Assembly: GCA_023142835.1 (NCBI GenBank)
Contig: JAGLIS010000027.1
Coordinates: forward strand, 1-13,360
Length of the DNA: 13,360 nucleotides
Direction: 5' to 3'
Origin: Candidatus Pacearchaeota archaeon
Lineage (GTDB): Archaea; Nanobdellota; Nanobdellia; Pacearchaeales; GW2011-AR1
Positions 6,413 to 12,661 of the stretch are shown piece by piece. Numbering within the stretch: position 1 is the first letter of the stretch; each line of letters begins with the position of its first letter. The position numbers and the translations under genes were made by a program. Below the pieces are notes generated by a model. It was not told the DNA's origin. It searched no databases and was given only the letters and a program-made list of their open reading frames with translations.

Positions 6413-6520
6413 AATCTTTCTACCTTTCCCCTTTTCAACTTTCCTTTCAGTCAAGTCAAGCAACAACAGATTCAAAGATTCAGACTTTACAGCACTCTCA
6501 TCCAAATTTGTTACCCAACT
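6365..6520 (-). pseudogene. Possible ORF remnant downstream of the nuclease gene
   Basis: A minus-strand frame is open from 6520 to a TGA at 6365-6367. From TTG 6503-6505 it reads DESAVKSESLNLLLLDL, then TERKVEKGKGRKIL. The other minus-strand frames are broken by several stops over 6413-6530. Its codon choice (GTT, TTG, AAG, GAG) resembles the neighbouring minus-strand genes. The last 15 or so codons are antisense to the 3' end of the gene at 5981-6412, so the natural C-terminus may have been lost when that gene arrived. It has no ATG. It could be a short real gene, a remnant or chance. Confidence 0.3.
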
Positions 6521-6530
6521 TCAAACATTC

Positions 6531-7046
6531 TTATCGCATCCTTTTTAGAATATCTTTAACATCAAAATAATCAACCCTAACCCTATTTTTTTTCTTAACT
6601 TTCCTAGCAATCCAAATCTCATTAAAAATCCCATTATCCAAATACCACTGACACTTTTTCTTCTCAATAGGACTCAAAGTCCCATTCATCTTAACCTCGA
6701 TGCCAACCACATTATACCTATCTCCTTCCATTTTTTGAAACCCAATAAAATCTGGGAACCCCGTCCCCTGTCCCCTCGGCATCATAATTTTTCTAAAAGG
6801 ATTAAACTTCCAATCAGTTTTTGCAGGATGAAGAACCCCTTCGTCCAAATCAACATTATTCGACCACTTATCAACAATCCAACCAAGCTCCTCCAAATCC
6901 TTCCGAACCTTCAATTCAAATTGTCCTCCCTGTGCCTTACTCTTCGACCCTCGCTTAATAGCCGACTTCTTCTTCAAAACAACATTCCCCCCCTCATCAA
7001 CACTCGCCTTATATTCAACTTCCCTTTCAGCACTCTTTAATTCCAT
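6531..7046 (-). CDS. PD-(D/E)XK nuclease superfamily protein
   Basis: The 171-residue protein has the core of a PD-(D/E)XK nuclease. Glu44 lies in the first helix (GGQFELKVRKDLEELGW). Asp99 lies in GFPDFIGFQ. Glu117 and Lys119 lie in VVGIEVKMNG, spaced as in archaeal Holliday-junction resolvases and VRR-NUC proteins. LSPIEKKKCQWYLDNG after the ExK strand is the usual helix that follows the active site, and the Lys/Arg-rich N-terminus (about 24-40) and C-terminus suit DNA binding. All metal-binding residues appear intact, so it is probably an active endonuclease acting in repair or recombination; its substrate cannot be told. The residues between positions 60 and 97 (DEGVLHPAKTDWKFNPF, PRGQGTG) are a longer insert than in typical Hjc. 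It is transcribed divergently from the CorC-like gene. Confidence 0.75.
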   Translation of the reverse strand: MELKSAEREVEYKASVDEGGNVVLKKKSAIKRGSKSKAQGGQFELKVRKDLEELGWIVDKWSNNVDLDEGVLHPAKTDWKFNPFRKIMMPRGQGTGFPDFIGFQKMEGDRYNVVGIEVKMNGTLSPIEKKKCQWYLDNGIFNEIWIARKVKKKNRVRVDYFDVKDILKRMR

Positions 7047-7067
7047 AATAGATTAAGTAGATTGAGA

Positions 7068-7078
7068 ATTATAAAACT
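7068..7078 (-). promoter_or_regulatory. TATA box for the nuclease gene
   Basis: On the minus strand GTTTTATAATT is centred about 27 bases before the ATG at 7046. It abuts the TATA box of the divergent gene at 7116. Confidence 0.5.
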
Positions 7079-7085
7079 TTATATA
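7078..7085 (+). promoter_or_regulatory. TATA box for the gene at 7116
   Basis: TTTATATA is centred about 34 bases before ATG 7116, leaving a leader of roughly 9 bases that contains AGGTGA (7107-7112). The two divergent promoters share a 69-base gap, so binding at one may hinder the other. Confidence 0.5.
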
Positions 7086-7115
7086 CCTCAGAATTTTTTA
7101 ATTCTTAGGTGAAAT

Positions 7116-8345
7116 ATGTTAGAGATTCAAATAATAACCCTTATAGGGCTAATTTTCTTATCCGCATTTTTTTCAGGAACAGAGACCGCACTAATGTCAT
7201 TAAATTCAGTTAAAGTTAAATCCCTAGTTAAACAGCAGAAAAAAGGCTCAGAAGTTTTATACAGACTTAAACAAAATCCACACAGACTAATTATTACAAT
7301 TCTTGTAGGAAATAATCTTGTAAACATCGGGGCTGCGGCCTTAGCGACGGCATTCTTCATAAATCTCCTTGGTTCGGTAGGGATAGGAATTGCAACAGGG
7401 GCAATAACATTTCTAATTTTAGTCTTCGGAGAAATCATACCAAAAACCTTTGCCTCACAAAACGCTGAAAAAATCTCGCTTACAGTAGCTAAGCCAGTAG
7501 AAATTTTGTCATTTATCTTCTTCCCATTAGTTTGGTTTTTCGAACGAATTTCAGGAATTATGCTAAAGCTTCTCGGCTCAAAAGAAGAAGCAGAGGTATC
7601 AAGAACAGAATTAGAAACCATAGTTGCTTTAGGACTAAAAGAAGGAATCCTCGAAAAAGACGCGGCAGAAATTATGCATAATGTTTTAAGATTTGAGGGA
7701 ACCACCGTTCAAGAAATAATGACTCCGAAAGTAGAAATGTTGACAGTAGACGGAAACAAAAAACTTAGCAAAGTTTTGGATTATATCGTGAAAACACCAC
7801 ATTCCAGATATCCTGTCAGCATTAAAGAGAATGAAATAATTGGAGTGCTAGACATAGATGATGTATTGAAACAAGTTAGGGACAAAAAATTAGGTAAAAA
7901 AGTAAAAGATTTAGTTCGACCAATAATTTTCGTTCCAGAAACTAAAGAGATTGATGATTTATTGACAGAGTTTGAAGGCAAGGAAGTTCCAATGGCAATA
8001 GTTGTAGATGAATACGGAGATATCGAAGGATTAGTTACGGTCGAAGATATCTTAGAGGAAATTGTCGGGAATATTTTTGATAAAAGCAAGACAAAAAATA
8101 TTTACTTTAAAAAATTGAATGATAAGTCAATAATAGTTGATGCAAAAATTCCTATCGATAAATTGAACAAATCCCTAGACTTAGGAATTAGAGGAAAACA
8201 GTATAATACTCTTGCCGGATATATCGAACACAAATTGCAAAGAATCCCTAAAAGAGGAGAGAAAATCAAATTAAAAAATGCCATAATCGAAGTTCGAGAA
8301 GTCACAAGACAAGGAATCAAGAGCGTGAATATAACCAAGCCATAA
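7116..8345 (+). CDS. CNNM/CorC (HlyC/CorC) family membrane protein with CBS pair
   Basis: The 409-residue protein has the full family layout. The DUF21/CNNM membrane domain (about 1-150) has about four hydrophobic segments and the signatures FFSGTETALMSLN (18-30) and FGEIIPKTFASQN (104-116). Then come two CBS domains (about 199-320, with IMTPKVEM at the first and VDEYGDIEGLVTVEDILEEIVG at the end of the second) and a CorC_HlyC C-terminal domain (about 328-405). Members are Mg2+ exporters/exchangers or regulators of divalent-cation transport, with the CBS pair binding Mg-ATP. In an archaeon, cation export is the likely role (from family knowledge). Length is typical and no domain is missing. 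It stands alone between the divergent nuclease gene and the MFS gene 73 bases downstream. Confidence 0.9.
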   Translation: MLEIQIITLIGLIFLSAFFSGTETALMSLNSVKVKSLVKQQKKGSEVLYRLKQNPHRLIITILVGNNLVNIGAAALATAFFINLLGSVGIGIATGAITFLILVFGEIIPKTFASQNAEKISLTVAKPVEILSFIFFPLVWFFERISGIMLKLLGSKEEAEVSRTELETIVALGLKEGILEKDAAEIMHNVLRFEGTTVQEIMTPKVEMLTVDGNKKLSKVLDYIVKTPHSRYPVSIKENEIIGVLDIDDVLKQVRDKKLGKKVKDLVRPIIFVPETKEIDDLLTEFEGKEVPMAIVVDEYGDIEGLVTVEDILEEIVGNIFDKSKTKNIYFKKLNDKSIIVDAKIPIDKLNKSLDLGIRGKQYNTLAGYIEHKLQRIPKRGEKIKLKNAIIEVREVTRQGIKSVNITKP

Positions 8346-8392
8346 TTTCTAGAACAATTTTATTAGTCTACATAAGTTAATAAGTAAGAAAA

Positions 8393-8405
8393 TTATTTTA
8401 AAATA
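8393..8405 (+). promoter_or_regulatory. Probable TATA region for the gene at 8419
   Basis: The A/T-only stretch TTATTTTAAAATA precedes ATG 8419 by about 20-26 bases, so it suits a very short or absent leader. Confidence 0.4.
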
Positions 8406-8418
8406 GATAGGAATAAAA

Positions 8419-9615
8419 ATGGAATTTTTTAAAAAAGGAGAACTTAAACTGCTTTGGCCTTTTTACTTAAATGTTTTAATTTCTCCAATGCTATTTTTTC
8501 TCCCAGCGTTTATGATAATTTATTTTAGAGATTTAGGTTTTAGTATATTCCAAATATCTCTTTTGACTATGATGATGCCTCTTTTCATGCTTTTATTTGA
8601 AATTCCAACTGGAGCAGTTGCTGACATTTATGGAAGAAAAATTTCAGTATTGCTGGGAATGTTAATTGAAGGGGTAACAATATTTTCAATTTTCTTTTTG
8701 AATAACTTTTATCATTTAATGTTCGCATTTGCTTTGATTGGCCTTGGAAGCACCTTTAGTTCTGGAGCAAAAGAAGCATGGATAACAGATTTGATCAGAA
8801 AAGAAAAGAAAAACTTCTTACAGAATTATTTTGTGAAAAGTAGAAGTCTTAGTAATTTTGGTTTAGTAGTTTCAGGTATACTTGGAGCTTTTTTAGTTAA
8901 ACAATTTGGCGTTTCTATTATTTGGATTTTTGCTGGGATTTCTCTCTTTACTTCCATTATGTTACTTGGATTTGCAAAAGAACATTTTATCAAAAGAAAA
9001 GTTAAGATTAAAGATTCATTCAAAAGTCTAATAAAACAATCTAAAGTATCAATCAGATATGCAAAAAATCATCATATTTTATTCTTATTATTGATTGCTA
9101 CTGTCTTGACAGTTTTTGCCACCGAGTTTAGTAGTTCTCTTGCTTGGATTCCCCTTTTACAAAATCTTAGTTTTCCAGATTATGCCTTTGGTTATTTATG
9201 GTCTGCTATAGGAGTCATAGGAATTTTTGCCCCACTCGTTTCTTTAAAATTTCTCAAGAAAGGACAAGAAAGAAAGTTTATCTTGAATACAATTCTTTTA
9301 ACAATTTTAGTTTTGGCTTTAGTAATTTTCGTTAAAAATATTTTCTTTGCTTTTTTAATTATTTTATCTCAATTATTTCTTGGAGGAATGAGTTATCCTG
9401 TTGAAAGAAACTATTTCCATAAATTTATTAAGAGTAAATTAAGGGCAACCGTCGGAAGTGTGGAAAGTATGTTAATTGGTCTCATTGGTATTTTAGCTAT
9501 GCCCCTTGCAGGTTTAAGCGTGGATTATTTAGGTCCACAATATACAATCCTATTATCTGCCTTCTTGATGATTCCTTCCGCAGTAATTTTTTTTAAGATA
9601 AAAGATGGAAAATAG
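8419..9615 (+). CDS. Major facilitator superfamily (MFS) transporter
   Basis: The 398-residue polytopic protein has about twelve hydrophobic segments in two halves, separated by a basic loop (about 190-215, KEHFIKRKVKIKDSFK). The loop between TM2 and TM3 holds the MFS motif A as GAVADIYGRK (65-74), with Asp69, Gly72, Arg73 and Lys74 conserved. It starts MEFFKKGELKLLWPFYLN with no signal peptide. The substrate cannot be read from the sequence; drug or metabolite efflux is a common role for short archaeal members of this type. Sampled 60-base lines have G equal to or above C, unlike the CorC-like gene just upstream on the same strand. It converges on LysRS with 19 bases between the stops. Confidence 0.88.
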   Translation: MEFFKKGELKLLWPFYLNVLISPMLFFLPAFMIIYFRDLGFSIFQISLLTMMMPLFMLLFEIPTGAVADIYGRKISVLLGMLIEGVTIFSIFFLNNFYHLMFAFALIGLGSTFSSGAKEAWITDLIRKEKKNFLQNYFVKSRSLSNFGLVVSGILGAFLVKQFGVSIIWIFAGISLFTSIMLLGFAKEHFIKRKVKIKDSFKSLIKQSKVSIRYAKNHHILFLLLIATVLTVFATEFSSSLAWIPLLQNLSFPDYAFGYLWSAIGVIGIFAPLVSLKFLKKGQERKFILNTILLTILVLALVIFVKNIFFAFLIILSQLFLGGMSYPVERNYFHKFIKSKLRATVGSVESMLIGLIGILAMPLAGLSVDYLGPQYTILLSAFLMIPSAVIFFKIKDGK

Positions 9616-9634
9616 TAAGGTAACTAAAATTTTC

Positions 9635-11125
9635 TCACTCTTTCCCCACAACCCTCATCAAAGGAAACGCAACACATTCCTTAATCGGACGCCCTATCAT
9701 AAAAGAAAATAACCTCTCACTAAAACCAAAACCACAAGCAGGTGGCATCCCATATTTTAAAGCCTCGATAAATCCATCATCATGCTCCATCGCCTCAGAA
9801 TCCCCCTCATCACCAAGCATCCTCTGCTCCTCAAACCTCTTCTCCTGGTCAATCGGGTCATTCAATTCACTATAACCATTTCCAACCTCACTCCCACCAA
9901 GAATAACTTGAAACTGTTCAACCTTCCGAGAATCTGCCTCACTCCTCTTAGCCAACGGAGTCATCTCAACTGGCTGTCCTACCAAAAACCCAGGTCCACT
10001 AATATCTCTCCTACAAAACTTCCAAAGCGAATCAACAAGTTTCCACTTCCCCGCAGAACCATCATACTCTAACTTCAAAGAATCCAACTTTTTCATAATC
10101 CCTTTTTCATCAGCTTCGTAAATATCAATTCCAGTTTTCTTCTTAATCAACTCTTCAAAATCATATCTCTCCCATTTCTTTCCCAAATCAATTTTATGTC
10201 CTTGTGCCTCAAACTTCAACGAACCCAAAGTCGCCATAGCAATTTCCTTATACATCTCCTCGACCAACTTCATCCCATCATTAAAATCCGCATACCCCCA
10301 ATAAAATTCCATCTGCGAATAATCTTGTAAATGCTCAGCATCCATACCTTCATTTCTAAATTGTCGACCAATCTCAAACGTCTTCTCATACCCTGCAACC
10401 AACAATTTCTTTTGCCAAAGTTCCCCCATCGAAATCCTCAAATAAACCTCAATATCCAAAGCATCATGATGCGTAGAAAAAGGTGTCGCTACTGCTCCGC
10501 CAGCAGAGTTTTCTAAAACAGGAGTCTCAACTTCCAAAAAATTCCTATCAACTAAAAACGTCCGAACCGAATTCCAAAACCTCTGCTTCTTAATAAATAT
10601 CTCCTTAACGTCCTCATTCATAATAATATCCAAATACCTCTTCCTCAATCTCTCCTCCTCATCCTTCAACCCACCATGCTTATCTGGCAAAGGCAAAATA
10701 GACTTAGTCAAAATAAAAAGTTCCTGTGCCATAATCGAAACCTCACCCGTCCGAGTTTTCACAACCTCTCCCCGAACACCAATAATATCACCCCCATCAA
10801 TTTTCTTAAACATTCCAATAACCTCCTCGGGAACTTCACCTTTCTGAACGACAATCTGAATCGTCCCATGCAAATCTTGCAAACTCAAAAAAGACAACTT
10901 CCCAAAACTCCTCTTCACCATAACACGACCCGCGATAACCTTCTCCTTCCCAGACTTAGCTTCATTTTCCAACTTATCAAACTCTTCCCTAACATCAACA
11001 GAATAAACTCTCTCATCATTCAAACCAAACCGATGTGCATACGGATTAATCCCCTCATCCCTCAGCATCGATATCTTCTTAATTCTCTCATCAACAATTT
11101 GCTTCTCCCTTCCAGCCATCTTCAT
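9635..11125 (-). CDS. lysS: Lysyl-tRNA synthetase, class II
   Basis: The 496-residue enzyme attaches lysine to tRNA-Lys. Its domains are an N-terminal helix, an OB-fold anticodon-binding domain (about 60-140, VIAGRVMVKRSFGKLSFLSL) and the class II catalytic core (about 150-490). Motif 1 is around LVDRNFLEVETPVLE (191-205). Motif 2 is FRNEGMDAEHLQDYSQMEFY (256-275). The lysine-pocket and ATP segments include PVEMTPLAKR and GGSEVGNGYSELNDP. Motif 3 is GFGFSERLFSF (465-475), where the usual G-I-D-R is replaced by F-S-E-R with the essential Arg kept. HLQDYSQMEFYWGYAD and the SERLFSF ending mark a subgroup I associate with CPR bacteria and DPANN archaea (from memory). The TATA spacing supports ATG 11125 over ATG 11119. 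Confidence 0.93.
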   Translation of the reverse strand: MKMAGREKQIVDERIKKISMLRDEGINPYAHRFGLNDERVYSVDVREEFDKLENEAKSGKEKVIAGRVMVKRSFGKLSFLSLQDLHGTIQIVVQKGEVPEEVIGMFKKIDGGDIIGVRGEVVKTRTGEVSIMAQELFILTKSILPLPDKHGGLKDEEERLRKRYLDIIMNEDVKEIFIKKQRFWNSVRTFLVDRNFLEVETPVLENSAGGAVATPFSTHHDALDIEVYLRISMGELWQKKLLVAGYEKTFEIGRQFRNEGMDAEHLQDYSQMEFYWGYADFNDGMKLVEEMYKEIAMATLGSLKFEAQGHKIDLGKKWERYDFEELIKKKTGIDIYEADEKGIMKKLDSLKLEYDGSAGKWKLVDSLWKFCRRDISGPGFLVGQPVEMTPLAKRSEADSRKVEQFQVILGGSEVGNGYSELNDPIDQEKRFEEQRMLGDEGDSEAMEHDDGFIEALKYGMPPACGFGFSERLFSFMIGRPIKECVAFPLMRVVGKE

Positions 11126-11145
11126 AAAATTACATAGAAATCAGA

Positions 11146-11154
11146 TTTATAAAA
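11146..11154 (-). promoter_or_regulatory. TATA box for lysS
   Basis: On the minus strand TTTTATAAA is centred 25 bases before ATG 11125, placing transcription start at that ATG (leaderless). Confidence 0.6.
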
Positions 11155-11164
11155 CTATCAAATC

Positions 11165-11197
11165 CTAAAATCTCAAAATCTTAAATTCTCTAAAATC
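11165..11197 (-). pseudogene. 33-nt remnant of a second acylphosphatase 3' end
   Basis: These bases match the last 33 bases of the acylphosphatase gene (11250-11282) at 28 of 33 positions, same strand, 85 bases further on. Read in the same frame they encode DFREFKILRF and a TAG stop, against DFKEFKILRF-TAG in the intact gene. Of five differences, one changes Lys to Arg and four are silent. The intervening bases do not resemble acylphosphatase. Confidence 0.55.
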
Positions 11198-11241
11198 GCA
11201 ACAACTGAAAGGCGACCGATTTTCCCGCACGGCTCTGCCGT
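11192..11241. repeat. Two hairpins between acyP and lysS
   Basis: AAAATCG (11192-11198) pairs with CGATTTT (11217-11223) across an 18-base loop. ACGGC-TCT-GCCGT (11229-11241) follows as a perfect stem with a triloop. On the minus strand these lie just after acylphosphatase, where they could end or protect its mRNA. Confidence 0.45.
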
Positions 11242-11249
11242 AAGACTAA

Positions 11250-11531
11250 CTAAAACCTAAGAATTTTAAATTCTTTAAAATCTCCAGACCACTTTCTCTC
11301 TACAATCTGAACATCCCTAATCTGTGCATGCTCCGGACCTTTCCGAACAAACCCTGCAAGCCTACCAATAGCTTCACTCTCTCCTTCGACAATAATTTCA
11401 ACATCACCATTAGCCAAATTACGAACAAACCCTTTTAATTTTAAGTTGTCTGCATGTTCTTTTACAAACTGCCTAAAAAAAATCCCTTGAACAGTTCCCT
11501 TAACAACAAACTTCGCCGCCTTCTTTACCAT
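11250..11531 (-). CDS. acyP: Acylphosphatase
   Basis: The 93-residue protein matches the usual length of the family, which hydrolyses carboxyl-phosphate bonds such as those of acetyl phosphate or 1,3-bisphosphoglycerate. The phosphate loop is GTVQGIFFRQF (12-22), with catalytic Arg20. GFVRNLANGDVEIIVEG (34-50) supplies the catalytic Asn38. The helix ESEAIGRLAGFVRKGP and the last strand KEFKILRF complete the ferredoxin-like fold. Ile replaces Val in the usual VQGV. The leaderless start at ATG 11531 agrees with the TATA box. The bases coding for KEFKILRF include a 17-base near-palindrome (11259-11275). The gene lies upstream of lysS on the same strand but is probably transcribed separately, since each has its own TATA. 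Confidence 0.93.
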   Translation of the reverse strand: MVKKAAKFVVKGTVQGIFFRQFVKEHADNLKLKGFVRNLANGDVEIIVEGESEAIGRLAGFVRKGPEHAQIRDVQIVERKWSGDFKEFKILRF

Positions 11532-11552
11532 ATCAATAAAGTTACACAGAGG

Positions 11553-11560
11553 TTTTTATA
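11553..11560 (-). promoter_or_regulatory. TATA box for acyP
   Basis: On the minus strand TATAAAAA is centred about 26 bases before ATG 11531 (leaderless mRNA). Confidence 0.65.
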
Positions 11561-11759
11561 GATATCGATACCATAACAAATTTATCTCAAGGAGTAAAGT
11601 TCTTAATTTAAAAAATTCTATTTCTCTTAAAATAACATCTTTTACAAACTTTGTTTGTAGTACAGCTTGTTAGTAGAAATTTAATTTAGTGCTTGAAGTA
11701 TTTACTTAATCATAATTAACTGTTTAAATTAGAACAAATTCCCTCGACAATTTCCCAAA

Positions 11760-11824
11760 TTAATTTCTCAGCCAGCTCGTAAACTTGCGGGAGAAATTAA
11801 CTTTTCATAACCCGAAGTTAATTT
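11760..11824. repeat. Overlapping, mutually exclusive inverted repeats downstream of the methyltransferase
   Basis: TTAATTTCTC (11760-11769) is the exact reverse complement of GAGAAATTAA (11791-11800). The overlapping AAATTAACTT (11794-11803) is the exact reverse complement of AAGTTAATTT (11815-11824). The middle arm can pair with only one partner at a time, giving two alternative 10-bp stems. GAGAAA recurs at 11830-11835. On the minus strand this lies 20 bases after the methyltransferase stop. Confidence 0.6.
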
Positions 11825-11843
11825 CAATTGAGAAAAATACTAA

Positions 11844-12566
11844 TTAATTTGAATAGGGCAGAACTTTTTTAGCACGTACTATTAAAAGTGGAGAATGAAT
11901 TCTTTCATCTTTCCAAAAAGTTTCATGAGGGCAATTTTCCACTATAGGCTCTTTTATCACATCTACTTCAAATCCTACATTTTTAAGAATTTTAACATAA
12001 TCCTCTTTTGATCTCCAATAATCATAAAATGGAGTATCCATTCCCGTTAATTCGACTTTAATTGGTGTTCCGCTTTTAATTTCTTTTGGTATTTCTCTTT
12101 TCATTGAAATAAAATCATATCCTAATGATTTTGGATGTGGTTCTAAAACAATAAAATATCCATCAGGATTTAGTTTTTTATAAATCTGTTGAGCAATATT
12201 TATTACTTGAGCATCCTGTTGCATTGTGCAAAACACAAAATTAGCAACTGCATTATCAATTGATCCTTCTTCTAATAAAGACAAATTATCATCTTTAATT
12301 ACTCTATAGTCAATGTTGGTTTTACCTCTTTGTTTTGCTATTTCAATTGCATTTTCAGAAACATCAACAGCAGTAACTAATGCCCCTAAATCTCCTAATA
12401 TTTTACTAAATTTACCCGAACCACATCCATAATCTAAGATTTTCTTTCCACCAATTCCTTCTAGCAAATCTTCTACTACTGAATAACCTAATCTCCAATC
12501 CATTATAGCATGATATTGGTTATCATATTCTTTTGCAATTTCGTTCCAAATGTCTTTATTTGTCAT
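11844..12566 (-). CDS. Class I SAM-dependent methyltransferase, small-molecule type
   Basis: The 240-residue protein starts MTNKDIWNEIAKEYDNQY, the helix usual before UbiE/Methyltransf_11-type domains. Motif I is ILDYGCGSGKF (43-53). Asp68 in VTAVDVSENAIEIAK contacts the ribose of SAM. A later strand reads IDNAVANFVFCTM and the segment KLNPDGYFIVLEPHP (131-145) is the typical post-motif region. The C-terminal third (YDYWRSKEDYVKILKNVGFEV) matches the helix before the last strand. The substrate is probably a small molecule or lipid/quinone-like compound, but nothing fixes it. It is divergently transcribed from a TrmB-like regulator, which may control it. It is not similar enough to the methyltransferase at 4655 to be a recent copy. 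Confidence 0.82.
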   Translation of the reverse strand: MTNKDIWNEIAKEYDNQYHAIMDWRLGYSVVEDLLEGIGGKKILDYGCGSGKFSKILGDLGALVTAVDVSENAIEIAKQRGKTNIDYRVIKDDNLSLLEEGSIDNAVANFVFCTMQQDAQVINIAQQIYKKLNPDGYFIVLEPHPKSLGYDFISMKREIPKEIKSGTPIKVELTGMDTPFYDYWRSKEDYVKILKNVGFEVDVIKEPIVENCPHETFWKDERIHSPLLIVRAKKVLPYSN

Positions 12567-12588
12567 AACAAAGTAGTACTAAAAAGAG

Positions 12589-12597
12589 TATTTATTT
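12589..12597 (-). promoter_or_regulatory. TATA box for the methyltransferase at 12566
   Basis: On the minus strand AAATAAATA is centred about 27 bases before the ATG at 12566 (leaderless). It overlaps a TTATTTGT element that recurs in this intergenic region. Confidence 0.5.
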
Positions 12598-12631
12598 GTT
12601 ATTTCCTCCCTAAGAGGATAAAGTAGAAAAG

Positions 12632-12643
12632 TTTAAATATAAA
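12632..12643 (+). promoter_or_regulatory. TATA box for the TrmB-like gene
   Basis: TTTAAATATAAA is centred about 25 bases before ATG 12662, consistent with a leaderless mRNA. It coincides with a 14-base dyad that could serve autoregulation. Confidence 0.55.
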
Positions 12644-12661
12644 CAAATAATTTATTCAGTT

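Larger units (their letters stand above)
11532..11843. other. Gene-free stretch of 312 bases
   Basis: I find no convincing ORF or known RNA. The left end holds the acyP promoter. The middle (about 11580-11750) is A+T-rich, with only a short dyad ACAAACTTTGTTTGT (about 11644-11658). The right end holds the overlapping inverted repeats described separately. G and C are about balanced here, unlike the adjacent acyP-lysS block. Confidence 0.5.
12555..12650. promoter_or_regulatory. Candidate operator region between methyltransferase and TrmB-like gene
   Basis: TTTATTTGT occurs at 12555-12563 and 12591-12599, and its complement core ACAAATAA at 12643-12650. GTTTA-AATA-TAAAC (12631-12644) is a dyad lying over the TATA box of the regulator gene. 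Repeats at both divergent promoters suit binding by the adjacent regulator (inference; the motifs are A+T-only or nearly so). Confidence 0.35.

Noticed and set aside
7127..7705. 192-codon minus-strand ORF antisense to the CorC-like gene
   Set aside because: The plus strand shows the complete CNNM/CBS/CorC architecture; this frame has no recognisable features.
10676..11137. 153-codon plus-strand ORF antisense to lysS
   Set aside because: It overlaps a certain LysRS. Its composition (Asn/Leu/Thr/Ile-rich) is what C-rich antisense sequence produces.
11844..12566. Recent duplication of the methyltransferase at 4655
   Set aside because: Apart from the generic SAM-binding motif, the two proteins do not align in length, N-terminus or C-terminal region.
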